Shown here one piece after another: positions 15,738 to 22,868 of a stretch of 39,720 nt of DNA. Positions within the stretch are counted from its first letter, which is position 1, and each line of letters opens with the position of its first letter. The DNA is taken from NCBI GenBank assembly GCA_964570285.1, contig CAZMXP010000045.1:1-39720 (forward strand), given 5' to 3'. The notes under the pieces were generated by a model. The model saw nothing but the letters and a program-made list of their open reading frames with translations, searched no databases and was not told the DNA's origin. The translations under genes were made by a program, and so were the position numbers. The stretch is from CAZMXP01 sp964570285 (GTDB taxonomy: Bacteria > Planctomycetota > PLA2).

Positions 15738-17451
15738 CGTTTTTTTGCTCGCCGCCTGCGGCGGCGAGCAAAAAAACGTAAAGAGGAGCGACTACCGGCC
15801 GGAGTACGCAGTGCCTGACGTCGACGGGGCGGCGGAGGCGGGGGCGGTGTTTGTGGATGTGACGGAGCCGGCGGGGATCGACTTCGAGCATGTCAACGGG
15901 GCGTTCGGGAAGAAGTACCTGCCGGAGACGATGGGGTCGGGGGTCGTGCTGCTCGACTACGACGGCGACGGCAGGAGCGACTTGTTCTTCGTGCAGTCGC
16001 GACGCTGGGAGGGGGAGGAGCAGCCCACGTTGAGGCTCTACCGCAACGAGGGCGCATGGAGGTTCCGCGATGCCACGGTGGAAACGGGGCTCGCGATCGC
16101 CTGCTACGGCATGGGGGCGACCGCGGCGGACTACGATGCGGACGGCGACGTCGACCTCTACGTGACCTGCCTCGGCGAGAACCTGCTCTTGCGCAACGAG
16201 GGCGGTCGTTTCGTGCGCGTGGCGGGGGGCCCGGGGGGAGGGGTCTGGAAGGACGCGGCGGGCGTCGAGCACCCCGCGTGGTCCACCGGCGCCGCGTGGT
16301 ATGACGCCGACGGCGACGGCGACCTCGACCTGATCGTCGTGCCCTACGTGCGCTGGACGATCGAGACGGACGTGCCCGCGAGCATCGTCGCCGGCGAGAA
16401 GGCCTACACGCGGCCCCAGCTCTACGAGGGCGACCGCCCGCGCCTCTACGTGCAGGAGGGCGACGGCCGCTTCCGCGACGCGACCGGGGGCAGCGGCCTC
16501 GACGCGACGAAGGTGCCGGGCAAGTCGCTCGCGCTCTGCCTCGACGACTTCAACGGGGACGGGATCACGGACATCTTCGTCGCGAACGACACGGTGCAGA
16601 ACTTCCTCTTCCTCGGCAAGGGGGACGCCAAGTACGAGGAGGTGGCCGTCTCCGCCGCGGTCGCCTACGACGACAAGGGGCAGGCGCGCGCGGCCATGGG
16701 CATCGACAGCGGCGACTACCGGAACAGCGGCACCGTCTCCGTGGCGATCGGCAACTTCTCGGAGGAGCCCGTGTCGCTCTTCTCGGTGAGCCGCGGAGGC
16801 AAGGGGTCGGTGCTCTTCCAGGACGACGCGAACTCGGCGCGCGTCGGCGCGGCGACGCTGCTGCCGCTGACCTTCGGCCTCGTGCTGTGCGACCTCGACC
16901 TCGACGGCTGGAGCGACCTCGTGCTCGCGAACGGGCACATCGAGCCGACGATCGGCAAGCTCAAGCGCGAACTCACCTACGAGCAGACGCCGCAGTTCTG
17001 CCGCAATCTCGGCGGCGGCCGGTTCGCCGACGTGTCGGTGGACGCGGGGCCCGGCTTCAGCCGCCGGCTCGTCGCGCGCGGGCTCGCGGCCGGCGACCTC
17101 GACGGCGACGGCGACCTCGACCTCGTCTTCACGAACAACGGCGGCCGGCCGATGGTGCTGCGCAACGACGGCGCGGCGAAGAACCGCTCGCTGCGGCTGC
17201 TGCTGCGCCAGCCGGGCACGAAGAACCCCGAGGCGCTCGGCGCGATCGTCCGCGTCACGGCCGACACCGGCGTGCAGCGGCGCGTCGTGCGCACCGGCGG
17301 CTCCTACCTGAGCCAGGGGGAACTCGTGCTGACCTTCGGCCTCGGGGAGCAAGGCAGGGCGGAGAAGGTCGAGGTCCGGTGGCCGGACGGGACCCTTCAG
17401 GAGTGCGGCCCCCTCGACCCGGGCTCCCACCGCATCGACCGCAAGCCTTGA
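15703..17451 (+). CDS. CRTAC1-type lipoprotein: FG-GAP/VCBS repeats plus ASPIC/UnbV domain
   Basis: 582-aa predicted outer-surface lipoprotein. The ATG at 15703 has GGAG 4 nt upstream and yields a signal peptide ending in the lipobox LAAC, which rules out the longer open frame from 15616. FG-GAP/VCBS calcium-binding repeats recur through the protein (DYDGDGRSDLFFV, DYDADGDVDLYV, DADGDGDLDLIVV, DFNGDGITDIFVANDT, DLDLDGWSDLVLANGH, DLDGDGDLDLVFTNNGG), consistent with a beta-propeller. The C-terminus is an ASPIC/UnbV domain (NRSLRLLLRQPGTKNPEALGAIVRV, GGSYLSQGELVLTFGLGEQGRAEKVEVRWPDG). Family members often sit beside TPR or cytochrome genes, as here. It overlaps the cytochrome gene by 35 nt and the kinase gene by 4 nt. 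The lipobox codons lie on a 19-bp perfect hairpin, and a G6-CCC-G6 tract lies at 16224-16238. Confidence 0.92.
   Translation: MKTLRSATFIASVFLLAACGGEQKNVKRSDYRPEYAVPDVDGAAEAGAVFVDVTEPAGIDFEHVNGAFGKKYLPETMGSGVVLLDYDGDGRSDLFFVQSRRWEGEEQPTLRLYRNEGAWRFRDATVETGLAIACYGMGATAADYDADGDVDLYVTCLGENLLLRNEGGRFVRVAGGPGGGVWKDAAGVEHPAWSTGAAWYDADGDGDLDLIVVPYVRWTIETDVPASIVAGEKAYTRPQLYEGDRPRLYVQEGDGRFRDATGGSGLDATKVPGKSLALCLDDFNGDGITDIFVANDTVQNFLFLGKGDAKYEEVAVSAAVAYDDKGQARAAMGIDSGDYRNSGTVSVAIGNFSEEPVSLFSVSRGGKGSVLFQDDANSARVGAATLLPLTFGLVLCDLDLDGWSDLVLANGHIEPTIGKLKRELTYEQTPQFCRNLGGGRFADVSVDAGPGFSRRLVARGLAAGDLDGDGDLDLVFTNNGGRPMVLRNDGAAKNRSLRLLLRQPGTKNPEALGAIVRVTADTGVQRRVVRTGGSYLSQGELVLTFGLGEQGRAEKVEVRWPDGTLQECGPLDPGSHRIDRKP
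15738..15778. repeat. Perfect 19-bp hairpin spanning the lipobox codons
   Basis: Bases 15738-15756 and 15760-15778 are exactly complementary, with a TGC loop. The left arm reads CG, seven T, then GCTCGCCGCC; the right arm ends in seven A and CG. The hairpin starts the base after the cytochrome stop TAG (15735-15737) and lies 36 nt into the CRTAC1 lipoprotein gene, so it is translated as part of its signal peptide and lipobox (SVFLLAACGGEQKNV). The T-run is 5' and the A-run 3', the opposite of a U-tailed terminator. Confidence 0.95.
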
Positions 17452-18758
17452 GGGGGAGGCGCGCCGTCGCGATCGGGGCGGCGGGGCTGCTGCTCCTCGG
17501 CCTGGTCGCCGCGGCGGGGGGCCGCGCGCTGCGGGAGGTCGCCGCGCTGCGCGCCGGGGCGCTGCGCCAGGCGATCGCGCTCGAACTCGAGTCCTTCCGC
17601 GAGCACACCCGCTTCCTCGCGAACGTCCAGCCGGCGAGCATCGCGGGCTACCTGACGCACTTCCGCGGCCTCGCGCGCGTGCGCATCCACGACGCCTCGG
17701 GCCGCTGCACGCTGCACGTCGAGCGCTACGGCTACCTCGTCGCGAGCCTCCCCGACGCGCGCCTCGAGGGGCCGCCCGAGCTCGAACCGCCCCCCGAGGG
17801 CATCGCGGAGTCCGGCTTTCTCGTCGACGAGTCCCGCACCGACGTCGAGCCGGCGCTGCGCCAGGTGATCCGGTTCGCGACGCGCCGCGCCGACGGCGCG
17901 ACGCTCGTCCTCACCGCCTACGCGGCCCCCTTCCTCGCGCCGCTCCGCGACGCGGGGGCCGAACTCGTGCGCGCCGGGGAGGCCGGCCGCTGGGATGTCG
18001 TCGTTCCCGTCGGATGGCAGGGGGCCGCGCTCTTCGCCGCCCTCGGCGTCGGGATCGTGCTGCTTGCCGCGAGCGCGCTTCTCTTCTCCGAGCGGCAGAT
18101 CCGCGCGCAGGAGCGGGCGCGGCTCGAGCGGCAGATCGCGCAGGAGGACCGCCTGCGCGCCCTCGGCGTGCTCGCCGCCGGCATCGCGCACGAGATCAAC
18201 AACCCGCTCGAGGGCATCTCGAACTGGCTCCGGCTGGGGAACACCGCCAAGGTGCAGGAGGGTCTCGAGAGGATCCGCGCGATCGCCAGGGAACTGCTGA
18301 CCTTCGCGCGGCCCGACACGGGCGGCGAGCGGTGCGACGTGCGCGCGGCCCTCCGGCGGGCGCTGGACCTCGCGGCGTGGGGTTTCCGCTGCGCGCAAAC
18401 CGTCCGGGGCCTCGAGGGTGGCGTCGAGGTGATGATCGCGCCGCGGATGCTGGAGCAGGTGTTCCTGAACGTCCTGCTGAACGCGGCGGCGGCGATGCGG
18501 GGGACGAAGGATCCGCGCATCGAGATCGACCTGTCGCGCGAAGGGGCGATGGTCCGGGTGCGGTTCCGGGATACCGGGCCGGGGATCGCGCCGGAGGACC
18601 TGCCGCGCCTCTTCGACCCGTTCTTCTCGAGGAGCGGCGGGACCGGGCTCGGCCTCTCGGTCTCGTACGGCATCCTGAGGGCCGCGGGCGGCTCGCTCGC
18701 GGCGGCGAACGCCGAGGGCGGCGGCGCCCTGTTCACCGTGGAGGTCCCTTCGTCATGA
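17448..18758 (+). CDS. Membrane sensor histidine kinase
   Basis: 436-aa kinase. The only plausible start is TTG 17448, which overlaps the UnbV stop as TTGA and directly precedes the first membrane helix (AVAIGAAGLLLLGLVAAAGG). An extracytoplasmic sensor of about 160 residues follows, then a second helix (GAALFAALGVGIVLLAASALLF) and a coiled linker. The H-box is LAAGIAHEINNPLEG, the N-box NVLLNAAAAM, G1 DTGPGIAP, the F-box LFDPFFS and G2 GTGLGLSVSYGI, so it should be active. It resembles kinases that partner NtrC-type regulators, and that regulator follows with an ATGA overlap. Coupling to the upstream cytochrome and UnbV genes suggests it senses a redox or substrate state at the envelope (inference). 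Confidence 0.92.
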   Translation: MRGRRAVAIGAAGLLLLGLVAAAGGRALREVAALRAGALRQAIALELESFREHTRFLANVQPASIAGYLTHFRGLARVRIHDASGRCTLHVERYGYLVASLPDARLEGPPELEPPPEGIAESGFLVDESRTDVEPALRQVIRFATRRADGATLVLTAYAAPFLAPLRDAGAELVRAGEAGRWDVVVPVGWQGAALFAALGVGIVLLAASALLFSERQIRAQERARLERQIAQEDRLRALGVLAAGIAHEINNPLEGISNWLRLGNTAKVQEGLERIRAIARELLTFARPDTGGERCDVRAALRRALDLAAWGFRCAQTVRGLEGGVEVMIAPRMLEQVFLNVLLNAAAAMRGTKDPRIEIDLSREGAMVRVRFRDTGPGIAPEDLPRLFDPFFSRSGGTGLGLSVSYGILRAAGGSLAAANAEGGGALFTVEVPSS

Positions 18759-20029
18759 CGCGGCTCCTGATCGTCGAGGACGAGCGCTACGTGCTCGAGA
18801 GCCTCGTCGCGCTCTTCGAGGCGGAGGGGTTCGAGGTCGAGGCGCGCGCGACGGCCGAGGAGGCGCTGCTCGCCCCGCCCTGCGACGCCGTCGTGACGGA
18901 CCTGCGGCTGCCCGGCCTCTCCGGCACCGACCTGCTCGTGCGGCTCAGGGAGCGCGACCCGGCGCTGCCGGTGGTCGTGCTCACCGGCCACGGCACGATC
19001 GCCCACGCCGTCGAGGCGATGCGCGCGGGCGCCCTCGACTTCCTGACGAAGCCGGTCGAGCCCGACGTCATCGTCGAGCGGGTGCGCAAGGCGTGCGAGC
19101 GCGGCGCGATCGAGCGCGACCGCGATCGCCTGCGCGGCGAGGCCGAGTTCGTCGCGCGATCCCCCGCGTCGAGGCAGGTGCTGGGACTGCTCTCGCAGAT
19201 CGCCGCGCAGCCGGCCACGGTGCTGCTGACCGGCGAGAGCGGCTCCGGCAAGGAGCTGGCCGCGACCTTCCTCCACGACAAGAGCCCGCGGCGCGCGGGC
19301 CCGCTCGTCAGGGTCAACTGCGCCGCCGTCCCCGAGGCTCTCTTCGAGGCGGAGTTCTTCGGCCATGTCGCGGGCGCCTTCACCGGCGCGCACGCCGCGC
19401 GGCGCGGCTACTTCGAGGAGGCGGACGGGGGCACGCTCTTCCTCGACGAGATCGGCGCCCTCCCGCTGGCCGGGCAGGCGAAGCTCCTGCGCGCGATCGA
19501 GACGCGCGAGATCCGCCCCGTCGGCGGCCTCAGGAGCCGGCGCGTGGACGTGCGCATCGTCGCGGCCACCAACGAACACCTCGACGAGCGCATCGCCCGG
19601 AAGAGCTTCCGCGAGGACCTCTACTACCGGCTCGCCGGCCTCCCGGTCCGGATGCCGCCGCTGCGCGAGCGCCCGGAGGATCTCGCGGCGCTGGCCGCCC
19701 GCTTCGCGGCGCCGCTCGGGATCAGCCCGCAGGCGCAGCAGGCGCTCGCGCGCCACGCGTGGCCCGGCAACGTGCGCGAGCTCCGCAACGTCATCGCGCG
19801 GGCCCGCGTCGCGGCGTCGACGAACGTGATCGAGGCCGCCGACCTCACGCTCCCGGTCCCCGGGCCCCTCCACGATCTCGACCTCAGGCGGCGGACCGCC
19901 GACTTCGAGAGGGAACTCTTCCGCGAAGCGCTGCGCCGCGCGAACGGCGTCAAGGCCGAGGCCGCGCGCCTGCTCGGATTCGACCCGTCGAACTGGGCCT
20001 ACCACGCGCGGCGGCTGGGGCTGCGGTAG
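18755..20029 (+). CDS. Sigma54-dependent response regulator, NtrC family
   Basis: 424-aa transcription factor starting at ATG 18755, overlapping the kinase stop by 4 nt. The receiver domain has acidic residues near the start (VEDE), the phospho-acceptor Asp49 (AVVTDLRLPGLSG), the switch Thr in VVLTGHG and Lys in FLTKPVEP. The central AAA+ domain has Walker A GESGSGKE, the sigma54-contacting loop GAFTGA (residues 207-212), Walker B GGTLFLDEIG and the arginine-finger region FREDLYYRL. The C-terminal Fis-type helix-turn-helix is KAEAARLLGFDPSNWAYHARRLGL. All functional motifs are present. It ends 2 nt from the convergent J-domain gene, leaving no room for a conventional terminator between them. 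Confidence 0.96.
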   Translation: MTRLLIVEDERYVLESLVALFEAEGFEVEARATAEEALLAPPCDAVVTDLRLPGLSGTDLLVRLRERDPALPVVVLTGHGTIAHAVEAMRAGALDFLTKPVEPDVIVERVRKACERGAIERDRDRLRGEAEFVARSPASRQVLGLLSQIAAQPATVLLTGESGSGKELAATFLHDKSPRRAGPLVRVNCAAVPEALFEAEFFGHVAGAFTGAHAARRGYFEEADGGTLFLDEIGALPLAGQAKLLRAIETREIRPVGGLRSRRVDVRIVAATNEHLDERIARKSFREDLYYRLAGLPVRMPPLRERPEDLAALAARFAAPLGISPQAQQALARHAWPGNVRELRNVIARARVAASTNVIEAADLTLPVPGPLHDLDLRRRTADFERELFREALRRANGVKAEAARLLGFDPSNWAYHARRLGLR

Positions 20030-20031
20030 CG

Positions 20032-20832
20032 CTACGCCGCCTTCTCCAGCGGGAGGTCGAGCCACTCGCCCGCCTCGCGGGCGCAGCGCTTCGCCTCGTC
20101 GCGGTCGTAGGTGCGCAGCAGCACCGGCACCGACCCCTCGGGGAAGCCGCGGATGAGGATGCGGTAGGCCGAGCCGTCGGTCGCGACCGCGATCATCAGC
20201 TGCGTCCACGGCACCTCCTGCCGGCGGAAACGCGCCATGCGCGCGTCGAGCGTGTTGCATTCGGCGACGCGGCGGCCGGGCACGACGCGCGCCCACGAGA
20301 CGATGCCGTCGTGCGGCGGCTGCGCGAGCACGCGTGCCGTGCCCCAGAGCACGATCGAGAGCGCGAACCAGATCAGCTCGCCCAGCGCGACGGCTGCGCC
20401 GAGCGCCGCGAACGCGGCCGAATTCAGCAGTCCGTGGGAACGGGAGGGGGTGCGGGGGCGCTCGAGCTGGATGACCACCGCGTCGAAGTGCACGCGCACG
20501 CGCCGCTCCATCCACGCGGGCGGCGGCCGGATCGGTGCGAAGGGGCCGCCCTGGGGCGCGCGCCTCGCCTGCTGGTGCTCGCGCTGCGCGCGTGCCGCGG
20601 GGCCGAGGAAGAGTTCGCGCTGCCGGTCGTACTCGCGGCGCCGCGCGGGGTCGCGCAGGAGCGTCGCCGCCTGCTTCGCCTCGTTGAAGCGCTGCGCGGC
20701 GTCGGGGGCCGGCGACTTGTCCGGATGCCACATGCGCGCCGCCCGCCGGAAGGCCCGGTCGATCTCCTGCCGCGTCGCCGCGACCGGGACGCCGAGCACG
20801 ACATACGCGTCGAGGTTGGGGTCGTACCGCAT
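20032..20832 (-). CDS. J-domain membrane protein
   Basis: 266-aa protein with an N-terminal DnaJ domain: YVVLGVPVAATRQEIDRAFRR, the HPD motif in MWHPDKS, and a third helix RFNEAKQAATLLRDPARRREYDRQ. It lacks the Gly/Phe and zinc-finger domains of DnaJ, so it is a class C J protein that would recruit an Hsp70 to a particular site. One or two hydrophobic segments lie around residues 135-170 (SAAFAALGAAVALGELIWFALSIVLWGTARVLA), placing it in the membrane. The C-terminal part (WTQLMIAVATDGSAYRILIRGFPEG) is unrecognised. The start codon lies 10 nt beyond the end of a long inverted repeat (20843-20927), so its leader could be structured. Confidence 0.88.
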   Translation of the reverse strand: MRYDPNLDAYVVLGVPVAATRQEIDRAFRRAARMWHPDKSPAPDAAQRFNEAKQAATLLRDPARRREYDRQRELFLGPAARAQREHQQARRAPQGGPFAPIRPPPAWMERRVRVHFDAVVIQLERPRTPSRSHGLLNSAAFAALGAAVALGELIWFALSIVLWGTARVLAQPPHDGIVSWARVVPGRRVAECNTLDARMARFRRQEVPWTQLMIAVATDGSAYRILIRGFPEGSVPVLLRTYDRDEAKRCAREAGEWLDLPLEKAA

Positions 20833-20842
20833 TTCTTTCGCC

Positions 20843-20927
20843 GAGCCTGGCTCATTAGTATCGCTCTGTAAGATCCGCTTTACACCCTGGCGCGCGGGCG
20901 CCGGAGCGGAACTAATGAGCCAGGCTC
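20843..20927. repeat. 85-nt element with 17-bp perfect terminal inverted repeats
   Basis: GAGCCTGGCTCATTAGT (20843-20859) and ACTAATGAGCCAGGCTC (20911-20927) are perfect complements. A second arm pair TCCGCT/AGCGGA (20874-20879, 20905-20910) continues the right arm, and TGTAA/TTACA (20867-20871, 20880-20884) lies inside. The element fills most of the 105-nt gap between the archaemetzincin stop and the J-domain start, and its arms are AT-richer than the surroundings. It looks like a MITE or a structured leader. No second copy is present in the window. Confidence 0.85.
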
Positions 20928-20937
20928 CCGGTCGATC

Positions 20938-21825
20938 CTACCGGACGGCGCGGATTCTCGCGACGCGCTGCTCGACCCACTTGGCCTCCGGCGCGAGGCC
21001 GTGCGTCTCGTAGAAGCTCCGCAACGCCCCGTAGCGGGCGAGCACGTCGAACCCCCGGTTCCACTGGAGCTTCTTCAGGCAGCGGGGGCAGAGGCGCAGC
21101 GGCTGCGAGTCGGCCTCGGGCAGCGAATTCGAGCCGTTCATCACGCACTCGAACGCGATGCAGTGCTCGAGGCCGAACGCGTGGCCCACCTCGTGGACGA
21201 CGAGGCGGCAGGCGCGGCGCAGCAGCAGCGCAGGGTCGGGCGTCCCGAACCGGCGGAACGACCAGATGCCGACGGCGCCCTTCAGCGACGCCTGCCCGAA
21301 GACGAAGTTCCAATCGTCGTCGGGGTAGAGGTCGGCCATCGTGACGCCGAAGACGCAGACCGCATCCTTCGGCCGCCGGTCGGGCAGCAGGTGGTCGAGG
21401 AAGTAGGGCGTGCGGTACTGCGGCCCGAGCGGCCCCTCGCGCCGCCACCCCTCCTTCGGCAGCGGCGCGTCGGCGAGCACGGTCGCTTCGAGATCGAACC
21501 AGAGGCGGGCGAAGGCGACCGTCGTCTGGAGCAGCGCGCGCTCGGTCTCCGCGAACGGTCCCACCGGCAGGAAGGCGATCCCGGCCCCCGCCCCCGCTGA
21601 GTCGCTCGGGGGGGACTTCGCTTCGCTTCGCCCCCCCGCACCCCCCCGAACGGGCCCGCTGCGCACGTAGCGCTCGAAACTCTGGCCGGCTTCGGGGAAG
21701 CGGTGGAGCCAGTCGCCGGGCTCCGCCCGCCGTTTCCTGTCGAAGCCCGTCGCGTCGGAGGTCGCGAACCGGAATTGCGCCTCCGTCGCGGGCTCGAGCA
21801 GGAGCAGCAGCAGGAGGACCGCCAT
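20938..21825 (-). CDS. Archaemetzincin-type zinc metalloprotease, exported
   Basis: 295-aa protein starting at ATG 21825, with AAGGGG just upstream and a Leu-rich signal peptide (MAVLLLLLLLEPATEA). The catalytic signature is HEVGHAFGLEHC (zinc ligands H211, H215, H221; catalytic Glu212), followed by IAFECVMNGSNSLPEADSQP and LCPRCLKKLQW. This reproduces the archaemetzincin pattern HExxHxxGxxHCx4CxMN plus a downstream CxxC, which in the family binds a second zinc. Its substrate is unknown. A signal peptide is notable because many archaemetzincins are cytosolic. A G7-TGC-G7 tract on the coding strand (21631-21647) encodes GGAGG in the N-terminal part. It is divergent from the selenothioredoxin gene, with 60 nt between starts. 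Confidence 0.92.
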   Translation of the reverse strand: MAVLLLLLLLEPATEAQFRFATSDATGFDRKRRAEPGDWLHRFPEAGQSFERYVRSGPVRGGAGGRSEAKSPPSDSAGAGAGIAFLPVGPFAETERALLQTTVAFARLWFDLEATVLADAPLPKEGWRREGPLGPQYRTPYFLDHLLPDRRPKDAVCVFGVTMADLYPDDDWNFVFGQASLKGAVGIWSFRRFGTPDPALLLRRACRLVVHEVGHAFGLEHCIAFECVMNGSNSLPEADSQPLRLCPRCLKKLQWNRGFDVLARYGALRSFYETHGLAPEAKWVEQRVARIRAVR

Positions 21826-21885
21826 GCCCCTTGGAACGCGCTTCCCGGCCGAGGGTTCGGACGTAGAATGGCGGCGGGAGGCGCC

Positions 21886-22671
21886 ATGCGTTTGCTGCTC
21901 CTGCTCGCGTTTGTGTCGCTGGCCCGCGCCGAGGTCCGCTGGGTCGACCAGTTCGAGAAGGCGAAGGAGATCGCGCTCGCGGAAGACAAGCTGATCTTCC
22001 TCGACTTCTACGCCGACTGGTGAGGGCCCTGCAAGGAGATGGAGGCGGATGCGCTTCCACGCAAGGATGTGCAGGAGTGGCTCTCGGGCATGGTCTGCAT
22101 GAAGATCGATGCCGGGGGGGAGCGGGGGCACCCGCTCGCGGACCAGTTCCGCGTGGAGGGTTTCCCGACGATCGTGCTGATCGATCCGACCGGGAAGGTC
22201 CTCTACAACAAGGGCGGGGCCCCGGTCGGCGAGCACTTCGTCTCCTACTTCGCCGCGGCCACCTACAACCAGGCGGTCGCGGCCTACAACCGGAAGGAGT
22301 ACGCCGCGACGGCGCCGCACCTCTTCTTCATCCGCAAGTGGTTCGCCGGGACCGAGATCGGCAAGGCGGCCCACGACATGTACAAGGTCGCCTCGACCGA
22401 CGCCGCCTTCCTCGCCGCCTACGAGAAGGAGGTGCAGCAGCACGCGACTCGCCTCGAGGAGTTGCGCGCGAAGGAGAAGGCCGCCGCGGAGCGCCGCGCC
22501 AAGGTCGCCGCGCTGAAGGCCGAGGCCGACGAGCACCTGAAGAAGTTCCGCAAGGGCAACGCCTTCGACGCCTACAGGAAGCTCATCGCCGAGTACCCCG
22601 ACACGCCGGAGGCCGACGCCGCCCGCGACACGCTGCGCAAGTACAAGGTGAAGTGGAAGGAGCCGCGCTAG
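21886..22671 (+). CDS. Exported thioredoxin-like selenoprotein (UGPC), with UGA read as selenocysteine
   Basis: The frame from ATG 21886 (GGGAGG 5 nt upstream) to TAG 22669-22671 is open except for one TGA at 22021-22023, codon 46, giving 261 residues. The TGA sits exactly where thioredoxins have the first active-site Cys: FLDFYADW-TGA-GPCKEME. The rest of the fold continues in frame, including the cis-Pro loop GFPT (Pro94) and VLIDPTGKVLYNKGG. A signal peptide (MRLLLLLAFVSLARA) places it outside the cytoplasm. The C-terminal half is helical, Lys/Glu/Ala-rich and ends in a TPR-like unit (HLKKFRKGNAFDAYRKLIAEYPDTPEADAARDTLRKY). A hairpin with a GG-starting loop begins 16 nt after the UGA (22040-22059), as for bacterial SECIS elements. 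A nonsense mutation or sequencing error (TGC to TGA) is the alternative. Default gene callers would split it or start at 22039. Confidence 0.85.
22040..22059 (+). promoter_or_regulatory. Candidate bacterial SECIS hairpin
   Basis: TGGAGGC (22040-22046) pairs with GCTTCCA (22053-22059), allowing one G-U pair, around the 6-nt loop GGATGC (22047-22052). The loop begins with GG and starts 23 nt after the UGA at 22021-22023. Bacterial SECIS elements lie just downstream of the Sec codon inside the coding region and have a G at the start of the apical loop. A further outer pairing CCTGCA/TGCAGG (22028-22033, 22070-22075) could close a longer stem. SelB binding is inferred. Confidence 0.7.
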
Positions 22672-22733
22672 GAGATTGCCCGGGACCGGCCGGCCCCGAA
22701 GCATGGCTGACCGCCTTTGCTCCCCGAAGCTCC
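22671..22733 (+). repeat. 63-nt palindromic dispersed element, copy B
   Basis: The element is bounded by GGAG and CTCC and is 63 nt long, like the copies at 359 and 38211. Its first G is the last base of the selenoprotein stop codon TAG. The core GGCCCCGAAGCATGGCTGA matches copy A in orientation along the plus strand and differs by one base from GGCCCCGAAGCGTGGCTGA. Its terminal arms have diverged and pair poorly. It lies just before the strong terminator at 22746-22780. Confidence 0.8.
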
Positions 22734-22745
22734 CAGCCCCCCAGC

Positions 22746-22780
22746 AAGAAAGGGCCCCCCGCCTGGGGGGGCCCTTTCTT
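22746..22780. terminator. Bidirectional rho-independent terminator
   Basis: AAGAAAGGGCCCCCC (22746-22760) pairs with GGGGGGCCCTTTCTT (about 22766-22780) around a short loop. The arms end in an A-rich and a T-rich stretch, so the hairpin has a U-rich tail in both directions. It separates the plus-strand selenoprotein gene from the minus-strand tRNA-Arg, whose 3' end it touches, and probably ends both transcripts. Confidence 0.9.
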
Positions 22781-22851
22781 ACGCCCACTAGGAATCGAAC
22801 CCAGATCTACGGCTCCGGAGGCCGTCGCTCTATCCGTTGAGCTATGGGCGC
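22780..22851 (-). tRNA. tRNA-Arg (anticodon CCG)
   Basis: Read on the minus strand it folds as a cloverleaf. The acceptor stem is GCGCCCA/TGGGCGT and the D stem GCTC/GAGC. The anticodon arm ACGGC-CTCCGGA-GCCGT has anticodon CCG for Arg CGG codons. The T arm is CTGGG-TTCGATT-CCTAG and the discriminator is A. CCA is not encoded. The gene lies between the selenoprotein and M16 peptidase genes and is followed at once by the terminator hairpin. Confidence 0.96.
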
Positions 22852-22868
22852 GTGGAGCGTAGAGCTTA

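Noticed and set aside
22039..22671. Independent 210-aa gene starting at ATG 22039
   Set aside because: That start lies inside the thioredoxin fold just after GPCK, has no ribosome binding site of its own and would lack half the fold and the signal peptide. The upstream in-frame codons clearly belong to the same protein.
22746..22780. A SECIS element or second 63-nt repeat
   Set aside because: It lies outside the coding region and has the A-rich/T-rich arms of a bidirectional intrinsic terminator.
20938..22788. Minus-strand open frame of 616 codons covering the selenothioredoxin gene
   Set aside because: Only its C-terminal 295 codons (from 21825) encode the archaemetzincin with a signal peptide. 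The part opposite the thioredoxin gene is a shadow.
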